Positions 17,017 to 27,166 of a stretch of 64,000 bases of DNA are shown here, one piece after another. The stretch is from ZC4RG30 sp039917615. GTDB taxonomy: Bacteria > Pseudomonadota > Gammaproteobacteria > Steroidobacterales > Steroidobacteraceae. A model generated the notes under the pieces. The model ran no database searches. It was given only the letters and a program-made list of their open reading frames with translations, and was not told the origin of the DNA. The position numbers and the translations under genes were made by a program. The stretch covers positions 3,179 to 67,178 of the forward strand of contig JBDSJD010000038.1 in NCBI GenBank assembly GCA_039917615.1. Reading direction: 5' to 3'. Each line of letters opens with the position of its first letter. Position 1 is the stretch's first letter.

Positions 17017-17616
17017 TCAGGGACCGGGCGTCTTGGCGCCTTCGGGATACCAGAAGCGCTTGTGGCAGGATTCGCAGACTTCATCCAGCGTGCCGCCGGC
17101 AGTCTGATAGGCCTCCAGATCGCGTTTGTCGATGGCGGCAACTATCGCGCCCCCGGCGGCCTTCAATGAAGCGGCAAATGCGTTGAACGCCATGCGGTCC
17201 TTGTCGATCGCGGCCTGCGCCTGGGCAGGTGTCAAATCTCCAGGGCCAGGCGGATCCTTGTACTTCTGGTCCGGGTGCGCAACTACGCGTCCTTCCACCA
17301 TCAGCAGATCAGCCCCTTCCATCAGACCGACTGCTTTCTGACGCACGGCCGCCCACTCGGCGTCGGTGCTGGGCGCGAGGTCTTTGGTGCCGGTGGGCGT
17401 GCTGACAGTACCTACGGCGTTCCAGAGAACATCTGCATTCGCGGCGATGGGGTCGAGCATCAGATCCAGGATGCTCGCATCAGCCCGGGGTCCGGCGGGC
17501 AATGCCGCTGCAGTCGATGCGGGAGCTGCTGGTGCGCTGGCTTCTTTAGATGAGCAGCCAACAAGTACGATTAATGCAAGGCTGGCGCCGATCACCGCAA
17601 GACGAATGACAGTCAT
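17017..17616 (-). CDS. Lipoprotein cytochrome c (cytochrome c'-like)
   Basis: This 199-residue protein starts with a lipoprotein signal (VIGASLALIVLVGCSS, Cys about residue 21) and an Ala/Pro-rich linker. The body is helical and ends with VCESCHKRFWYPEG, a C-terminal CxxCH heme site in the position seen in cytochrome c'-type four-helix proteins. It would sit at the membrane on the periplasmic side. Heme attachment would need the ccm system encoded at 33-40 kb. It lies between merR and tRNA-Pro. Its redox partner is not evident. Confidence 0.8.
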   Translation of the reverse strand: MTVIRLAVIGASLALIVLVGCSSKEASAPAAPASTAAALPAGPRADASILDLMLDPIAANADVLWNAVGTVSTPTGTKDLAPSTDAEWAAVRQKAVGLMEGADLLMVEGRVVAHPDQKYKDPPGPGDLTPAQAQAAIDKDRMAFNAFAASLKAAGGAIVAAIDKRDLEAYQTAGGTLDEVCESCHKRFWYPEGAKTPGP

Positions 17617-17640
17617 GATGCCTTCCTCCGAAACCCTTCG

Positions 17641-17997
17641 CTACCGACGAAGTATACGCAGGATATCTTCGAGCTCTGTCCGTAGTTGCCGCACGATCTG
17701 CTGGCTCTGGCTGGTATCGGTGCGTGCCTCTTCGCCTTCCAGCTTCTGGCGCGCGCCACCGATTGTGAAGCCTTGTTCATACAACAGGCTGCGGATCTGG
17801 CGGATAATGATCACATCCTGGCGCTGGTAATAGCGGCGGTTGCCGCGTCGCTTCACCGGCTTGAGCTGCGGGAACTCCTGTTCCCAGTAACGCAGCACAT
17901 GCGGCTTCACGCCACATAGCTCGCTGACTTCACCGATGGTGAAGTAACGCTTGCCGGGAATCGCCGGCAGTTCGTTATTGTTCCGGGGTTCCAGCAT
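17641..17997 (-). CDS. MerR-family regulator downstream of ihfA
   Basis: This 118-residue protein has the MerR winged HTH at residues 15-85 (YFTIGEVSELCGVKPHVLRY, KRRGNRRYYQRQD) and a C-terminal coiled coil (QIVRQLRTELEDILRILRR). There is no metal-binding Cys cluster. Its start overlaps the 3' end of ihfA by 23 bp, and this ihfA-merR order is conserved in Gammaproteobacteria. Targets are unknown. Confidence 0.88.
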   Translation of the reverse strand: MLEPRNNNELPAIPGKRYFTIGEVSELCGVKPHVLRYWEQEFPQLKPVKRRGNRRYYQRQDVIIIRQIRSLLYEQGFTIGGARQKLEGEEARTDTSQSQQIVRQLRTELEDILRILRR

Positions 17998-18277
17998 AAG
18001 CTTCGACGCGCGCCTTGAGTTTCTGTCCCGGGCGGAATGTCACGACACGCCGGGCGCTGATGGGAATTTCTTCGCCGGTCTTGGGATTGCGACCCGGCCG
18101 CTGGTTCTTGTCACGCAGATCGAAGTTGCCGAAGCCGGAAAGTTTCACCTGCGATCCGGTGGAAAGCGCGCCGCGCACTTCTTCGAAAAACAGGTCGACC
18201 AGTTCGCGCGCCTCGCGTTTGTTCAGACCCAGCTGGTCAAACAATGCTTCGGCGATTTCGGCTTTGGTCAGGGCCAT
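17975..18277 (-). CDS. ihfA: Integration host factor subunit alpha
   Basis: This 100-residue DNA-bending protein begins MALTKAEIAEALFDQLGLNK and has the HU/IHF signature GFGNFDLRDKNQRPGRNPKT, with Pro at the intercalating tip. C-terminal residues (RRVVTFRPGQKLKARVE) fit IhfA. It pairs with IhfB, not in this window, to bend DNA in replication, recombination and transcription. It starts 1 bp after pheT, the conserved gammaproteobacterial arrangement. Confidence 0.97.
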   Translation of the reverse strand: MALTKAEIAEALFDQLGLNKREARELVDLFFEEVRGALSTGSQVKLSGFGNFDLRDKNQRPGRNPKTGEEIPISARRVVTFRPGQKLKARVEAYAGTPEQ

Positions 18278-18278
18278 G

Positions 18279-20654
18279 CTACTTCCGTATTTTCGCGTCC
18301 ACGTGCGCGCCGAGGTCCGCGGCTACGGAGGCCATGAGGGCATCCGCTTCGTCGTCCTTTAGCGTCCGGGTATTATCTTGAAAAATCAATCCTAAAGCGA
18401 CGCTTTTTCGAGTTGGTTCTATGCCAGCGCCCTGGTAGAGATCGAATACGCGCAGATCGCGCAGCTGACTCCCCGCGGCAACACTAACACGACTCAAGAT
18501 GGCGCTTAAAGGCGTATCGGCGGGCACGGTAATCGAAAGGTCGCGGCGCACCTGTGGGAAGCGGGAGACGGCCGTGAGCGCTGGCAGACGCGCCTGCAAC
18601 GCTGGCCATATGTCCAGTTCAAACAGCATGCAGGGCCCAGCCAGACCCAATTCGCCGGCAAGGGAAGGATGCAATTCGCCCAGCCAACCGATTTCTTTGC
18701 CGTCGCGCAGTACGCAGGCGCTGCGACCGGGATGCAGACACGGCAGCGAACCCGGTTGCCACTGGAAGTGCGTGCCGGCACCGGCCAGGGTCAGCAGCGC
18801 CGTGAAGTCCGCTTTGATGTCGAAGAAATCTACCGGCTCGCGTCCGGTCGCCCATTGCTCCGGCGCACGGGGACCAAAGGCGATGCCGGCCACCCGCAGC
18901 ACCTCGCGCACCGCACCGCCCTCGCGCAGAAACACGGTGCCACGTTCGAACAGGCGCACGCGGTCCTGCTGGCGACTGAGATTTTCCATCGCAACCTTCA
19001 GCAGCCCCGGCCACAGCGACACGCGCATCACGGCAAGGTCTGCAGCGATGGGATTGGCCAGGCGCAGCGCCTGCTGTGCGGGGAACAGGCTGTCCTGTAA
19101 AACGGGATCGACGAAGGCGTAGGTGATGGCCTCCTGGTAGCCCCGCGCGATCAAAGTGTCGAGCAGCGCGCGTTCGTCGATGAGCGCCTCGCTGCGACGT
19201 GCAAAGCGCTGCGGCAGACGTTTGGGAGCTTCCTGCACGGCATCGAAGCCGACAATGCGCAGCACTTCCTCGACGAGGTCAGCTTCGATGGCGATGTCGA
19301 AGCGCCAGGAAGGCGGTGTGACCATCCAGCCGTGCAGATGTGGAGCCACCTGCATGCCAAGCGCACTAAGACAGCGCTGCACGCGCACATCGGCGATGTC
19401 TGCCCCGGTGAGCATCGCAAGCCGCTGGCGACGCAGCATCACTGGGTCGCGCGCCGGCAATGCAGGCGCATGGACCACTTCGGCCACCGCGCTCGCCTCG
19501 CCTCCACACAGTGTCAACAGCAATGCCGTGGCGCGCTGCATGGCTGCTGTCTGCCCCTCTGGATCCACACCCCGCTCGAAGCGCTGGCTGGCATCGGTCT
19601 GGATGCCGTAACTACGGCCACGACCAGCGATGGCGTCGGGTGTGAAGAACGCCACCTCCAGCAGTACTTCTGTTGCATCGACGGTAATGGACGTGCCCTG
19701 CCCGCCCATCACTCCGGCCATGCCGATGGGACCGCTGTCGTCTGCGATCAGCAATACATCTGGTGTGAGCTCGACCGTTCTCTCGTCCAGCAGTTGCAGT
19801 TTTTCGCCCGCAAGCGCCATGCGCACCGTGAGTGCACCCATCAGGTGCTGTACGTCATAGGCATGCATCGGCTGACCCAACTCGATCAGCACGAAGTTCG
19901 TGACATCGACCACCGGATTGATGCTGCGCAGGCCGGCGCGTCGCAGACGCTCTTGCATCCACAAGGGTGTGGCAACGCGATTGTTGAGACCAGTGATTCG
20001 GCGCGTCAGGAAGCGAGGTGCTGCGTCCGGCGCCTGCACAACTGCGGCAACTGCGTGACCGGCGGAAGTCTTGATGCTTGCAGCAGCGGGCGTCTTCAGC
20101 GCCGTGCCCGACAGGGCGGCGATCTCGCGCGCTACACCCAGCACCGACATGGAGTCGCCACGATTCGGGTAGACCTTGAGCTCCAGCACTGCGTCATCCA
20201 GCGCCAGATAGTCCCGCACACTCGTGCCCACCGGCGCATCGGCTGGCAGTTCAAGCAGGCCGCTGGAAGTGGTCGCAATACCGAGTTCTTTCGCCGAGCA
20301 CAACATGCCGGCGGATTCCACGCCACGAAGTTTCGCGGCCTTGATCGTGAGGTCACCGGGCAACACCGCACCCACCTGCGCCAGCGGTACCTTGATGCCG
20401 GCGCGGGCATTGGCTGCGCCGCAGACGATCTGCAAAGGCGTGCTGCCCGCATTCACCTGGCAGATACGCAGTTTGTCAGCCTCGGGGTGCGCGGCAATGG
20501 ACAGGATCTCTGCCACCACGACACCCGAGAATGCTGGCGCCGCCGACTCCACACCTTCGACTTCGAATCCGGACGCCGTCAGGCGGCGCGCCAGCTCGGG
20601 CGCATCCCAGGGGAAATCCACCCATTCCGCTAGCCAGGAGAGCGGCAACTTCAT
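18279..20654 (-). CDS. pheT: Phenylalanine--tRNA ligase beta subunit
   Basis: This 791-residue protein has the full bacterial PheT layout: N-terminal B1 (MKLPLSWLAEWVDFPW), a tRNA-binding OB domain (about 40-150; VCGAANARAG), B3/B4 editing domain (about 210-400), B5 domain, the inactive synthetase-like core and the C-terminal ferredoxin-fold anticodon-binding domain (FPQVRRDLSITVPADTPLS). It forms an alpha2-beta2 enzyme with PheS and hydrolyses Tyr-tRNA(Phe). Its ATG overlaps the pheS stop by 4 bp. Confidence 0.98.
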   Translation of the reverse strand: MKLPLSWLAEWVDFPWDAPELARRLTASGFEVEGVESAAPAFSGVVVAEILSIAAHPEADKLRICQVNAGSTPLQIVCGAANARAGIKVPLAQVGAVLPGDLTIKAAKLRGVESAGMLCSAKELGIATTSSGLLELPADAPVGTSVRDYLALDDAVLELKVYPNRGDSMSVLGVAREIAALSGTALKTPAAASIKTSAGHAVAAVVQAPDAAPRFLTRRITGLNNRVATPLWMQERLRRAGLRSINPVVDVTNFVLIELGQPMHAYDVQHLMGALTVRMALAGEKLQLLDERTVELTPDVLLIADDSGPIGMAGVMGGQGTSITVDATEVLLEVAFFTPDAIAGRGRSYGIQTDASQRFERGVDPEGQTAAMQRATALLLTLCGGEASAVAEVVHAPALPARDPVMLRRQRLAMLTGADIADVRVQRCLSALGMQVAPHLHGWMVTPPSWRFDIAIEADLVEEVLRIVGFDAVQEAPKRLPQRFARRSEALIDERALLDTLIARGYQEAITYAFVDPVLQDSLFPAQQALRLANPIAADLAVMRVSLWPGLLKVAMENLSRQQDRVRLFERGTVFLREGGAVREVLRVAGIAFGPRAPEQWATGREPVDFFDIKADFTALLTLAGAGTHFQWQPGSLPCLHPGRSACVLRDGKEIGWLGELHPSLAGELGLAGPCMLFELDIWPALQARLPALTAVSRFPQVRRDLSITVPADTPLSAILSRVSVAAGSQLRDLRVFDLYQGAGIEPTRKSVALGLIFQDNTRTLKDDEADALMASVAADLGAHVDAKIRK

Positions 20655-21706
20655 GACCAGCCGCCGCGAAACTGCCGCAGGAACCGCAGGTCATTCTCGA
20701 AGAACAGGCGCAGATCATTCACGCCATAGCGCAGCATGGCGAGGCGATCGATGCCCATGCCAAAGGCATAGGCCGTGTAACGCTCGGCATCCACACCACA
20801 GGCCGCCAGCACATTCGGGTGCACCATGCCGCAGCCGAGCACTTCGATCCAACCGGTTTGCTTGCACAACCGGCAACCTGCACCACCGCACTCCACACAG
20901 GTGATGTCCACCTCGGCAGAAGGCTCGGTAAAAGGGAAATAGGATGGCCGCAGGCGCATGGCTAGATCGCGTTCGAAGAACGCTTCCATGAAGCCGTGCA
21001 ATATCGATTTCAGGTTTGCAAAACTCACGCCTTCATCGACCAGCAAACCTTCCACCTGATGAAACATCGGCGTATGCGTGGCGTCGGAATCCATGCGATA
21101 GACGCGACCCGGTGCAATCACGGCCAGCGGCAACCGCTCACGTGCCGCCTGCAGCGCACGGATCTGCACCGGCGAAGTGTGGGTGCGCAGCAGCAGGCGC
21201 TCCCCATTCACTTCATGATCGAGATAGAACGTGTCGTGCATGGCACGCGCCGGATGATTGGCGGGCACATTCAATGCGCTGAAGTTGTGGAAGTCGTCTT
21301 CCACTTCGGGACCCTCGGCGACTTCAAAGCCCACTTCGCTGAACAGCCGCTCGATGCGCAGCCGCGCCCGGGTGACCGGATGCAGGCCGCCACTGTGCTC
21401 ACCGCGACCGTCTAGGGATACGTCGATGCGACCGGATTCAAGTTTGCGCTGGACCTCGGCGGTATCCAGCAATGTGCGCCGAGCGTCGAGGGCAGCCTGC
21501 ACGGCAACCTTGGCGTCATTGATTAGCGCACCGGCCGCCGGACGCTCGCTCGCCGGCAATGCGCCCAGCGACTTGAGCTGCTCGGTGAGCAACCCCTTCT
21601 TGCCAAGCCAGTGCACGCGCACTTCTTCAAGGCGCGCGATGTCGCCACTGGCGGAGATCTCCGCCAGTGCGCGATTGGTCAGCTCAGTGAGCGACTCCAC
21701 TGCCAC
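20651..21706 (-). CDS. pheS: Phenylalanine--tRNA ligase alpha subunit
   Basis: This 351-residue catalytic subunit has the N-terminal coiled coil (about 1-85), then class II motif 1 (HPARAMHDTFYL), motif 2 (LLRTHTSPVQIRAL, RVYRMDSDATHTPMFHQVEG) and motif 3 (AFGMGIDRLAMLRYGVND). It charges tRNA(Phe) with phenylalanine using ATP. It lies 31 bp after rplT; no PheM-like leader peptide is seen, but a short hairpin occupies the gap. Confidence 0.98.
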   Translation of the reverse strand: MAVESLTELTNRALAEISASGDIARLEEVRVHWLGKKGLLTEQLKSLGALPASERPAAGALINDAKVAVQAALDARRTLLDTAEVQRKLESGRIDVSLDGRGEHSGGLHPVTRARLRIERLFSEVGFEVAEGPEVEDDFHNFSALNVPANHPARAMHDTFYLDHEVNGERLLLRTHTSPVQIRALQAARERLPLAVIAPGRVYRMDSDATHTPMFHQVEGLLVDEGVSFANLKSILHGFMEAFFERDLAMRLRPSYFPFTEPSAEVDITCVECGGAGCRLCKQTGWIEVLGCGMVHPNVLAACGVDAERYTAYAFGMGIDRLAMLRYGVNDLRLFFENDLRFLRQFRGGWS

Positions 21707-21716
21707 CCCCGTTCAA

Positions 21717-21736
21717 GGCGCCGAAACCGCGGCGCC
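21717..21736 (-). promoter_or_regulatory. Hairpin between rplT and pheS
   Basis: GGCGCCG and CGGCGCC can pair across a 6-nt loop in the 31-bp gap. No U-run follows on the transcribed strand, so it is not a classic terminator; it may modulate pheS translation or stabilise the rplT end. Whether it acts is inference. Confidence 0.4.
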
Positions 21737-21737
21737 G

Positions 21738-22100
21738 TCAGGCGGCTTTGAGCTGGGCCTTGGCCTGTTCGCAGATCGCACCAAACGCGGCCGCATCATG
21801 CACGGCGAGTTCGGCGAGAACCTTGCGGTCGATCTCAATGCCGGCCTTCAGCAGGCCATTGATCAGACGGCTGTACGACAGTTCGTGCAGGCGGGCCGCC
21901 GCGTTGATGCGGGCGATCCACAATGCGCGGAACTCGCGCTTCTTGGCGCGACGGTCACGGTAGGCGTATTGACCCGCCTTGATGACCGCCTGCTTGGCAG
22001 CGCGGAATACCTTGCGACGGGCGTTGTAATAGCCCTTGGCCTTCGCGAGGACCTTTTTGTGTCGGCGTCCGGCGGTGACGCCACGTTTTACTCGTGCCAT
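21738..22100 (-). CDS. rplT: 50S ribosomal protein L20
   Basis: This 120-residue protein begins MARVKRGVTAGRRHKKVLAK and contains YRDRRAKKREFRALWIARIN, both typical of L20. It binds 23S rRNA early in large-subunit assembly and in known bacteria represses the rpmI-rplT message. It follows rpmI by 14 bp. Confidence 0.98.
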   Translation of the reverse strand: MARVKRGVTAGRRHKKVLAKAKGYYNARRKVFRAAKQAVIKAGQYAYRDRRAKKREFRALWIARINAAARLHELSYSRLINGLLKAGIEIDRKVLAELAVHDAAAFGAICEQAKAQLKAA

Positions 22101-22114
22101 GGTTCAGTCCTCGC

Positions 22115-22315
22115 TTAATGGTTCGGCAGCAGTTGCGTTACGCGGCCCACATCGCTCTTGTCGACGAGGCTGGAACCGCCAGAACGAAGCTGACGCTTGG
22201 TCTTGCGAGGCTTGTGGCCAAGGTTGTGCCGGCGGCCGGCCGATCCGGACTTGAAACCGTTTGCTGTCTTGCGAAAACGCTTCGCAGCAGCCCGGCTGGT
22301 CTTCAGTTTGGGCAT
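22115..22315 (-). CDS. rpmI: 50S ribosomal protein L35
   Basis: This 66-residue basic protein begins MPKLKTSRAAAKRFRKTANG and has HNLGHKPRKTKRQLR, the L35 pattern. It lies between infC and rplT in the conserved order. Confidence 0.97.
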   Translation of the reverse strand: MPKLKTSRAAAKRFRKTANGFKSGSAGRRHNLGHKPRKTKRQLRSGGSSLVDKSDVGRVTQLLPNH

Positions 22316-22404
22316 GTCTCTAACTCCATATTGTGGCTACCGGTCGCAAGATGAACGATGCGCGTTGGCACATCGGACACCCGCTAGGGGCGGATCGAAC
22401 CAGA

Positions 22405-22425
22405 CCTTTGGGTTATCCCCAAAGG
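22405..22425 (-). promoter_or_regulatory. Stem-loop in the infC-rpmI gap
   Basis: CCTTTGGG and CCCAAAGG form an 8-bp perfect stem around a 5-nt loop, about 90 bp upstream of rpmI in a 120-bp gap. On the minus strand no U-run follows, so termination is unlikely. The position fits the leader where L20 represses rpmI-rplT in other bacteria; whether this structure does so here is unproven. Confidence 0.45.
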
Positions 22426-22435
22426 GCGTGCACGA

Positions 22436-22957
22436 TCACTTCTTTTTCGGCGAAAACACCATGACCATCTGCCGGCCTTCCATCAGCGGGGTCTGCTCGA
22501 CCACGGCGTGTTCGCCGAGATCAGCCTGCACCCGCACAAGAAGACGACGACCGATATCCTGATGCGCCATTTCACGGCCACGGAACCGCAGGGTTACCTT
22601 GGCCTTGTCACCCTCGGTCAGGAAGCGGATCAGACTACGCAGTTTTACCTGGTAATCCGCCTCTTCCGTACCGGGACGAAACTTCACTTCCTTCACCTGA
22701 ATCTGCTTTTGCTTGCGCTTGGCAGAGTGGGCTTTCTTGTTCTGTTCGAACAGGTACTTGCCGAAATCCATCACCCGCACCACTGGCGGTTCAGCCGTGG
22801 GCGAAACTTCAACCAGGTCGAGCGTTGCTTCGACGGCCAGTTGCAGCGCTGCCGCGCGCGTCATGACCCCCGCCTGCTCCCCATCCGCACCGATCACGCG
22901 CACTTCTGGCGAGGTGATCTCTTCATTGCGACGGATGCGCTTCGATGATGTAGCTAT
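22436..22957 (-). CDS. infC: Translation initiation factor IF-3 (probable AUA start)
   Basis: From GTG 22903 the frame gives only 155 residues and loses the conserved N-terminal arm. Upstream in frame it reads ATSSKRIRRNEEITSPE back to an in-frame TGA, the thrS stop. Between that stop and GTG the best candidate start is ATA at 22957, 8 nt after AGAGG, giving 173 residues, the normal IF-3 length. The body has the usual motifs (RVMDFGKYLFEQNKK, VKEVKFRPGTEEADYQVKL, GREMAHQDIG). IF-3 checks start codons and represses its own message through a non-standard start in known bacteria. Confidence 0.93.
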   Translation of the reverse strand: MATSSKRIRRNEEITSPEVRVIGADGEQAGVMTRAAALQLAVEATLDLVEVSPTAEPPVVRVMDFGKYLFEQNKKAHSAKRKQKQIQVKEVKFRPGTEEADYQVKLRSLIRFLTEGDKAKVTLRFRGREMAHQDIGRRLLVRVQADLGEHAVVEQTPLMEGRQMVMVFSPKKK

Positions 22958-22960
22958 ATA

Positions 22961-24889
22961 TCAATCCTCTAAAACAGTGCGCCCGCGACTATCCAGCTCG
23001 ATGCGCAGACGTTCCATGAACGCCGTTAGCGACATCGTGCCCAGATCCTTGCCGTTGCGGGTGCGCACGGAAACCAGGTTCGCTGCAACTTCTTTATCGC
23101 CCGCCACCAGAAGGTATGGGACGCGCTGCAGCGTGTGCTCGCGGATCTTAAAGCCCACTTTCTCGTTCCGCAAGTCGGAAAAGGCGCGAAAGCCATGATT
23201 CTTAAGGGCTTCTGCAACCCCGTCTACATAGGCTGACTGCTTGTCGGTGATCGTCATCACCGCGCACTGCATCGGCGCAAGCCAGGCAGGCAGCCGGCCG
23301 GCATGGTGTTCCAGCAGAATCGCGAAAAAACGCTCCAGTGAGCCGAAAATGGCGCGGTGCAGCATGACTGGGGTCTGCTTCTGGCTGTGTTCGTCCACAT
23401 AGTGAGCACCCAGGCGACCCGGCATGTTGAGGTCCACCTGCAGGGTGCCGCACTGCCAGTCGCGGCCGATAGCGTCACGCAGCACGAATTCCAGCTTGGG
23501 GCCGTAGAAGGCGCCCTCGCCCGGGTTCAGGCTGTATTCGATGCCGGCGGCATCTGCCGCGGCTTTCAGGGCTGATTCGGCCTTATCCCACACCGCATCC
23601 TCCCCTACACGCTTGGGGGGTCGGTCGGAAAACTTGATACGCACATCGTCAAAGCCGAAATCCTTGTAGATCTCGATGATGAGCCGGGTCACCGCCACGG
23701 ATTCGGCCGTGATCTGGTCCGGCGTGATGAACAGATGCGCGTCATCCTGGGTAAAGGCGCGGACTCGCATCAACCCATGCAGGGAGCCTGAAGGCTCATA
23801 CCTGTGTACCTTGCCGAACTCCGCAAACCGCAGTGGCAGGTCGCGGTAGCTGCGAATCCCTTGCTTGAAGATCTGCACATGGCCCGGACAGTTCATTGGC
23901 TTGATTGCGTACAGGCGATCGTCCGGCGTGCGCGTCATGAACATGTTCTCGCCGAATTTCTCGAGATGGCCGGACTGCTGCCACAGCGCAGCGTCCATGA
24001 TCTCCGGCGCGTTCACTTCCTGGAATCCGACCTTTTCCTGCGCCTCGCGCATGTAGGCGATCAGGCGCTGGAACACTCCCCATCCCTTCGGATGCCAGAA
24101 CACCGCGCCGGGTGCTTCTTCCTGCATGTGAAACAGGTCGAGCTCACGACCGATCTTGCGATGGTCACGTTTCTCGGCTTCTTCGAGCCGAAACAGATAG
24201 TCCTTGAGGTCTTTCTCGCTGGTCCACGCCGTGCCATAGATGCGCTGGAGCATCTCGTTGCGTGAATCGCCGCGCCAGTAGGCGCCGGCCACCTTCATCA
24301 GCTTGAAGGCCTTGAGCTTGCCGGTAGATGGCACATGCGGACCACGGCACAGATCCTCCCAGTCGCCCTGGCCGTAAAGGCCGATCGGTTCGTGCGCGGG
24401 AATGCTGGCGATGATTTCGGCCTTGTACTTCTCGCCCTGCACAAGGAAGTGCTGCACGGCTGCATCACGCGGCAATTCGCGTCGTCGCACTGGCAGATCG
24501 GCCTTCACGATCTCGCTCATGCGGGCTTCGATCGCCAGCAGATCTTCGGGTGTGAACGGACGCGAATAGGCAAAGTCGTAGAAGAAGCCATCTTCGATCA
24601 CCGGACCGATGGTGACCTGGGCATCCGGGAACAGCTGCTTCACGGCCTGTGCCAACAGGTGCGCTGTCGAGTGACGGATGACGTCCAGGCCAGCCGGGTC
24701 CTTGTCTGTGACGATGGCGAGCTGCGCGTCGTGATCGATGACGAAAGAGGTGTCTACCACCTTGCCGTCCACGCGACCGGCGAGCGCCGCCTTGCGCAGA
24801 CCTGCGCCGATGCTGGCCGCAACTTCGTCTACGGAAACCGGTCGGTCGAAATTTTTCTGGCTGCCGTCAGGCAGCGTGATTACTGGCAT
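22961..24889 (-). CDS. thrS: Threonine--tRNA ligase
   Basis: This 642-residue enzyme starts at the ATG at 24889 (MPVITLPDGSQKNFDRPVSV), the usual TGS-domain start; the open extension to 24958 lies inside tRNA-Val. The editing domain has RHSTAHLLAQAVKQLFPDAQ. The catalytic core has MNCPGHVQIFK (zinc Cys), MRVRAFTQDDAHLF and a C-terminal anticodon domain. It charges tRNA(Thr) and edits Ser. Its ATG lies only 8 nt after the tRNA-Val CCA end, and no Shine-Dalgarno sequence is present. Confidence 0.98.
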   Translation of the reverse strand: MPVITLPDGSQKNFDRPVSVDEVAASIGAGLRKAALAGRVDGKVVDTSFVIDHDAQLAIVTDKDPAGLDVIRHSTAHLLAQAVKQLFPDAQVTIGPVIEDGFFYDFAYSRPFTPEDLLAIEARMSEIVKADLPVRRRELPRDAAVQHFLVQGEKYKAEIIASIPAHEPIGLYGQGDWEDLCRGPHVPSTGKLKAFKLMKVAGAYWRGDSRNEMLQRIYGTAWTSEKDLKDYLFRLEEAEKRDHRKIGRELDLFHMQEEAPGAVFWHPKGWGVFQRLIAYMREAQEKVGFQEVNAPEIMDAALWQQSGHLEKFGENMFMTRTPDDRLYAIKPMNCPGHVQIFKQGIRSYRDLPLRFAEFGKVHRYEPSGSLHGLMRVRAFTQDDAHLFITPDQITAESVAVTRLIIEIYKDFGFDDVRIKFSDRPPKRVGEDAVWDKAESALKAAADAAGIEYSLNPGEGAFYGPKLEFVLRDAIGRDWQCGTLQVDLNMPGRLGAHYVDEHSQKQTPVMLHRAIFGSLERFFAILLEHHAGRLPAWLAPMQCAVMTITDKQSAYVDGVAEALKNHGFRAFSDLRNEKVGFKIREHTLQRVPYLLVAGDKEVAANLVSVRTRNGKDLGTMSLTAFMERLRIELDSRGRTVLED

Positions 24890-24897
24890 ATGAAAAT

Positions 24898-24972
24898 TGG
24901 TAGTCGCGAGTGGGATCGAACCACCGACCACCTCCATGTCAAGGAGGTGCTCTACCACTGAGCTACGCGACT
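24898..24972 (-). tRNA. tRNA-Val (GAC)
   Basis: The 75-nt cloverleaf has acceptor AGTCGCG/CGCGACT, anticodon stem CCTCC/GGAGG with loop TTGACAT (anticodon GAC), T-arm GGTTCGATCCC and encoded CCA. thrS follows after 8 nt on the same strand. Confidence 0.97.
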
Positions 24973-25000
24973 ACTTTGTCGACCACCGCAGGGGCCGGGA

Positions 25001-25030
25001 ACGATACCGGAGAGGCATTCTAACCTGCAA
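25001..25030 (-). promoter_or_regulatory. Possible promoter of tRNA-Val
   Basis: On the minus strand TTGCAG (25030-25025) and TATCGT (25006-25001) are 18 bp apart, each matching four of six sigma70 consensus bases, about 30 bp upstream of the tRNA. Moderate match only. Confidence 0.35.
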
Positions 25031-25072
25031 GGACTATCGGTGCGTTGTTCAAGCTCCGATTGTTGTCCAAGC

Positions 25073-27085
<2,013 letters not shown>

Positions 27086-27166
27086 GAGCTGGACCTCGTA
27101 CTATACCGTCTGGCGCAGCGCCTTCGCGCAGTTCCGCCACCACATGATTCACCGGGGTCGCATACC

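Noticed and set aside
19332..20633. A 433-codon open frame antisense to pheT
   Set aside because: No recognisable domain or ribosome site; mirrors pheT codon bias.
27086..27166. LexA box upstream of uvrB
   Set aside because: No CTG-N10-CAG palindrome with AT-rich centre is present in the gap.
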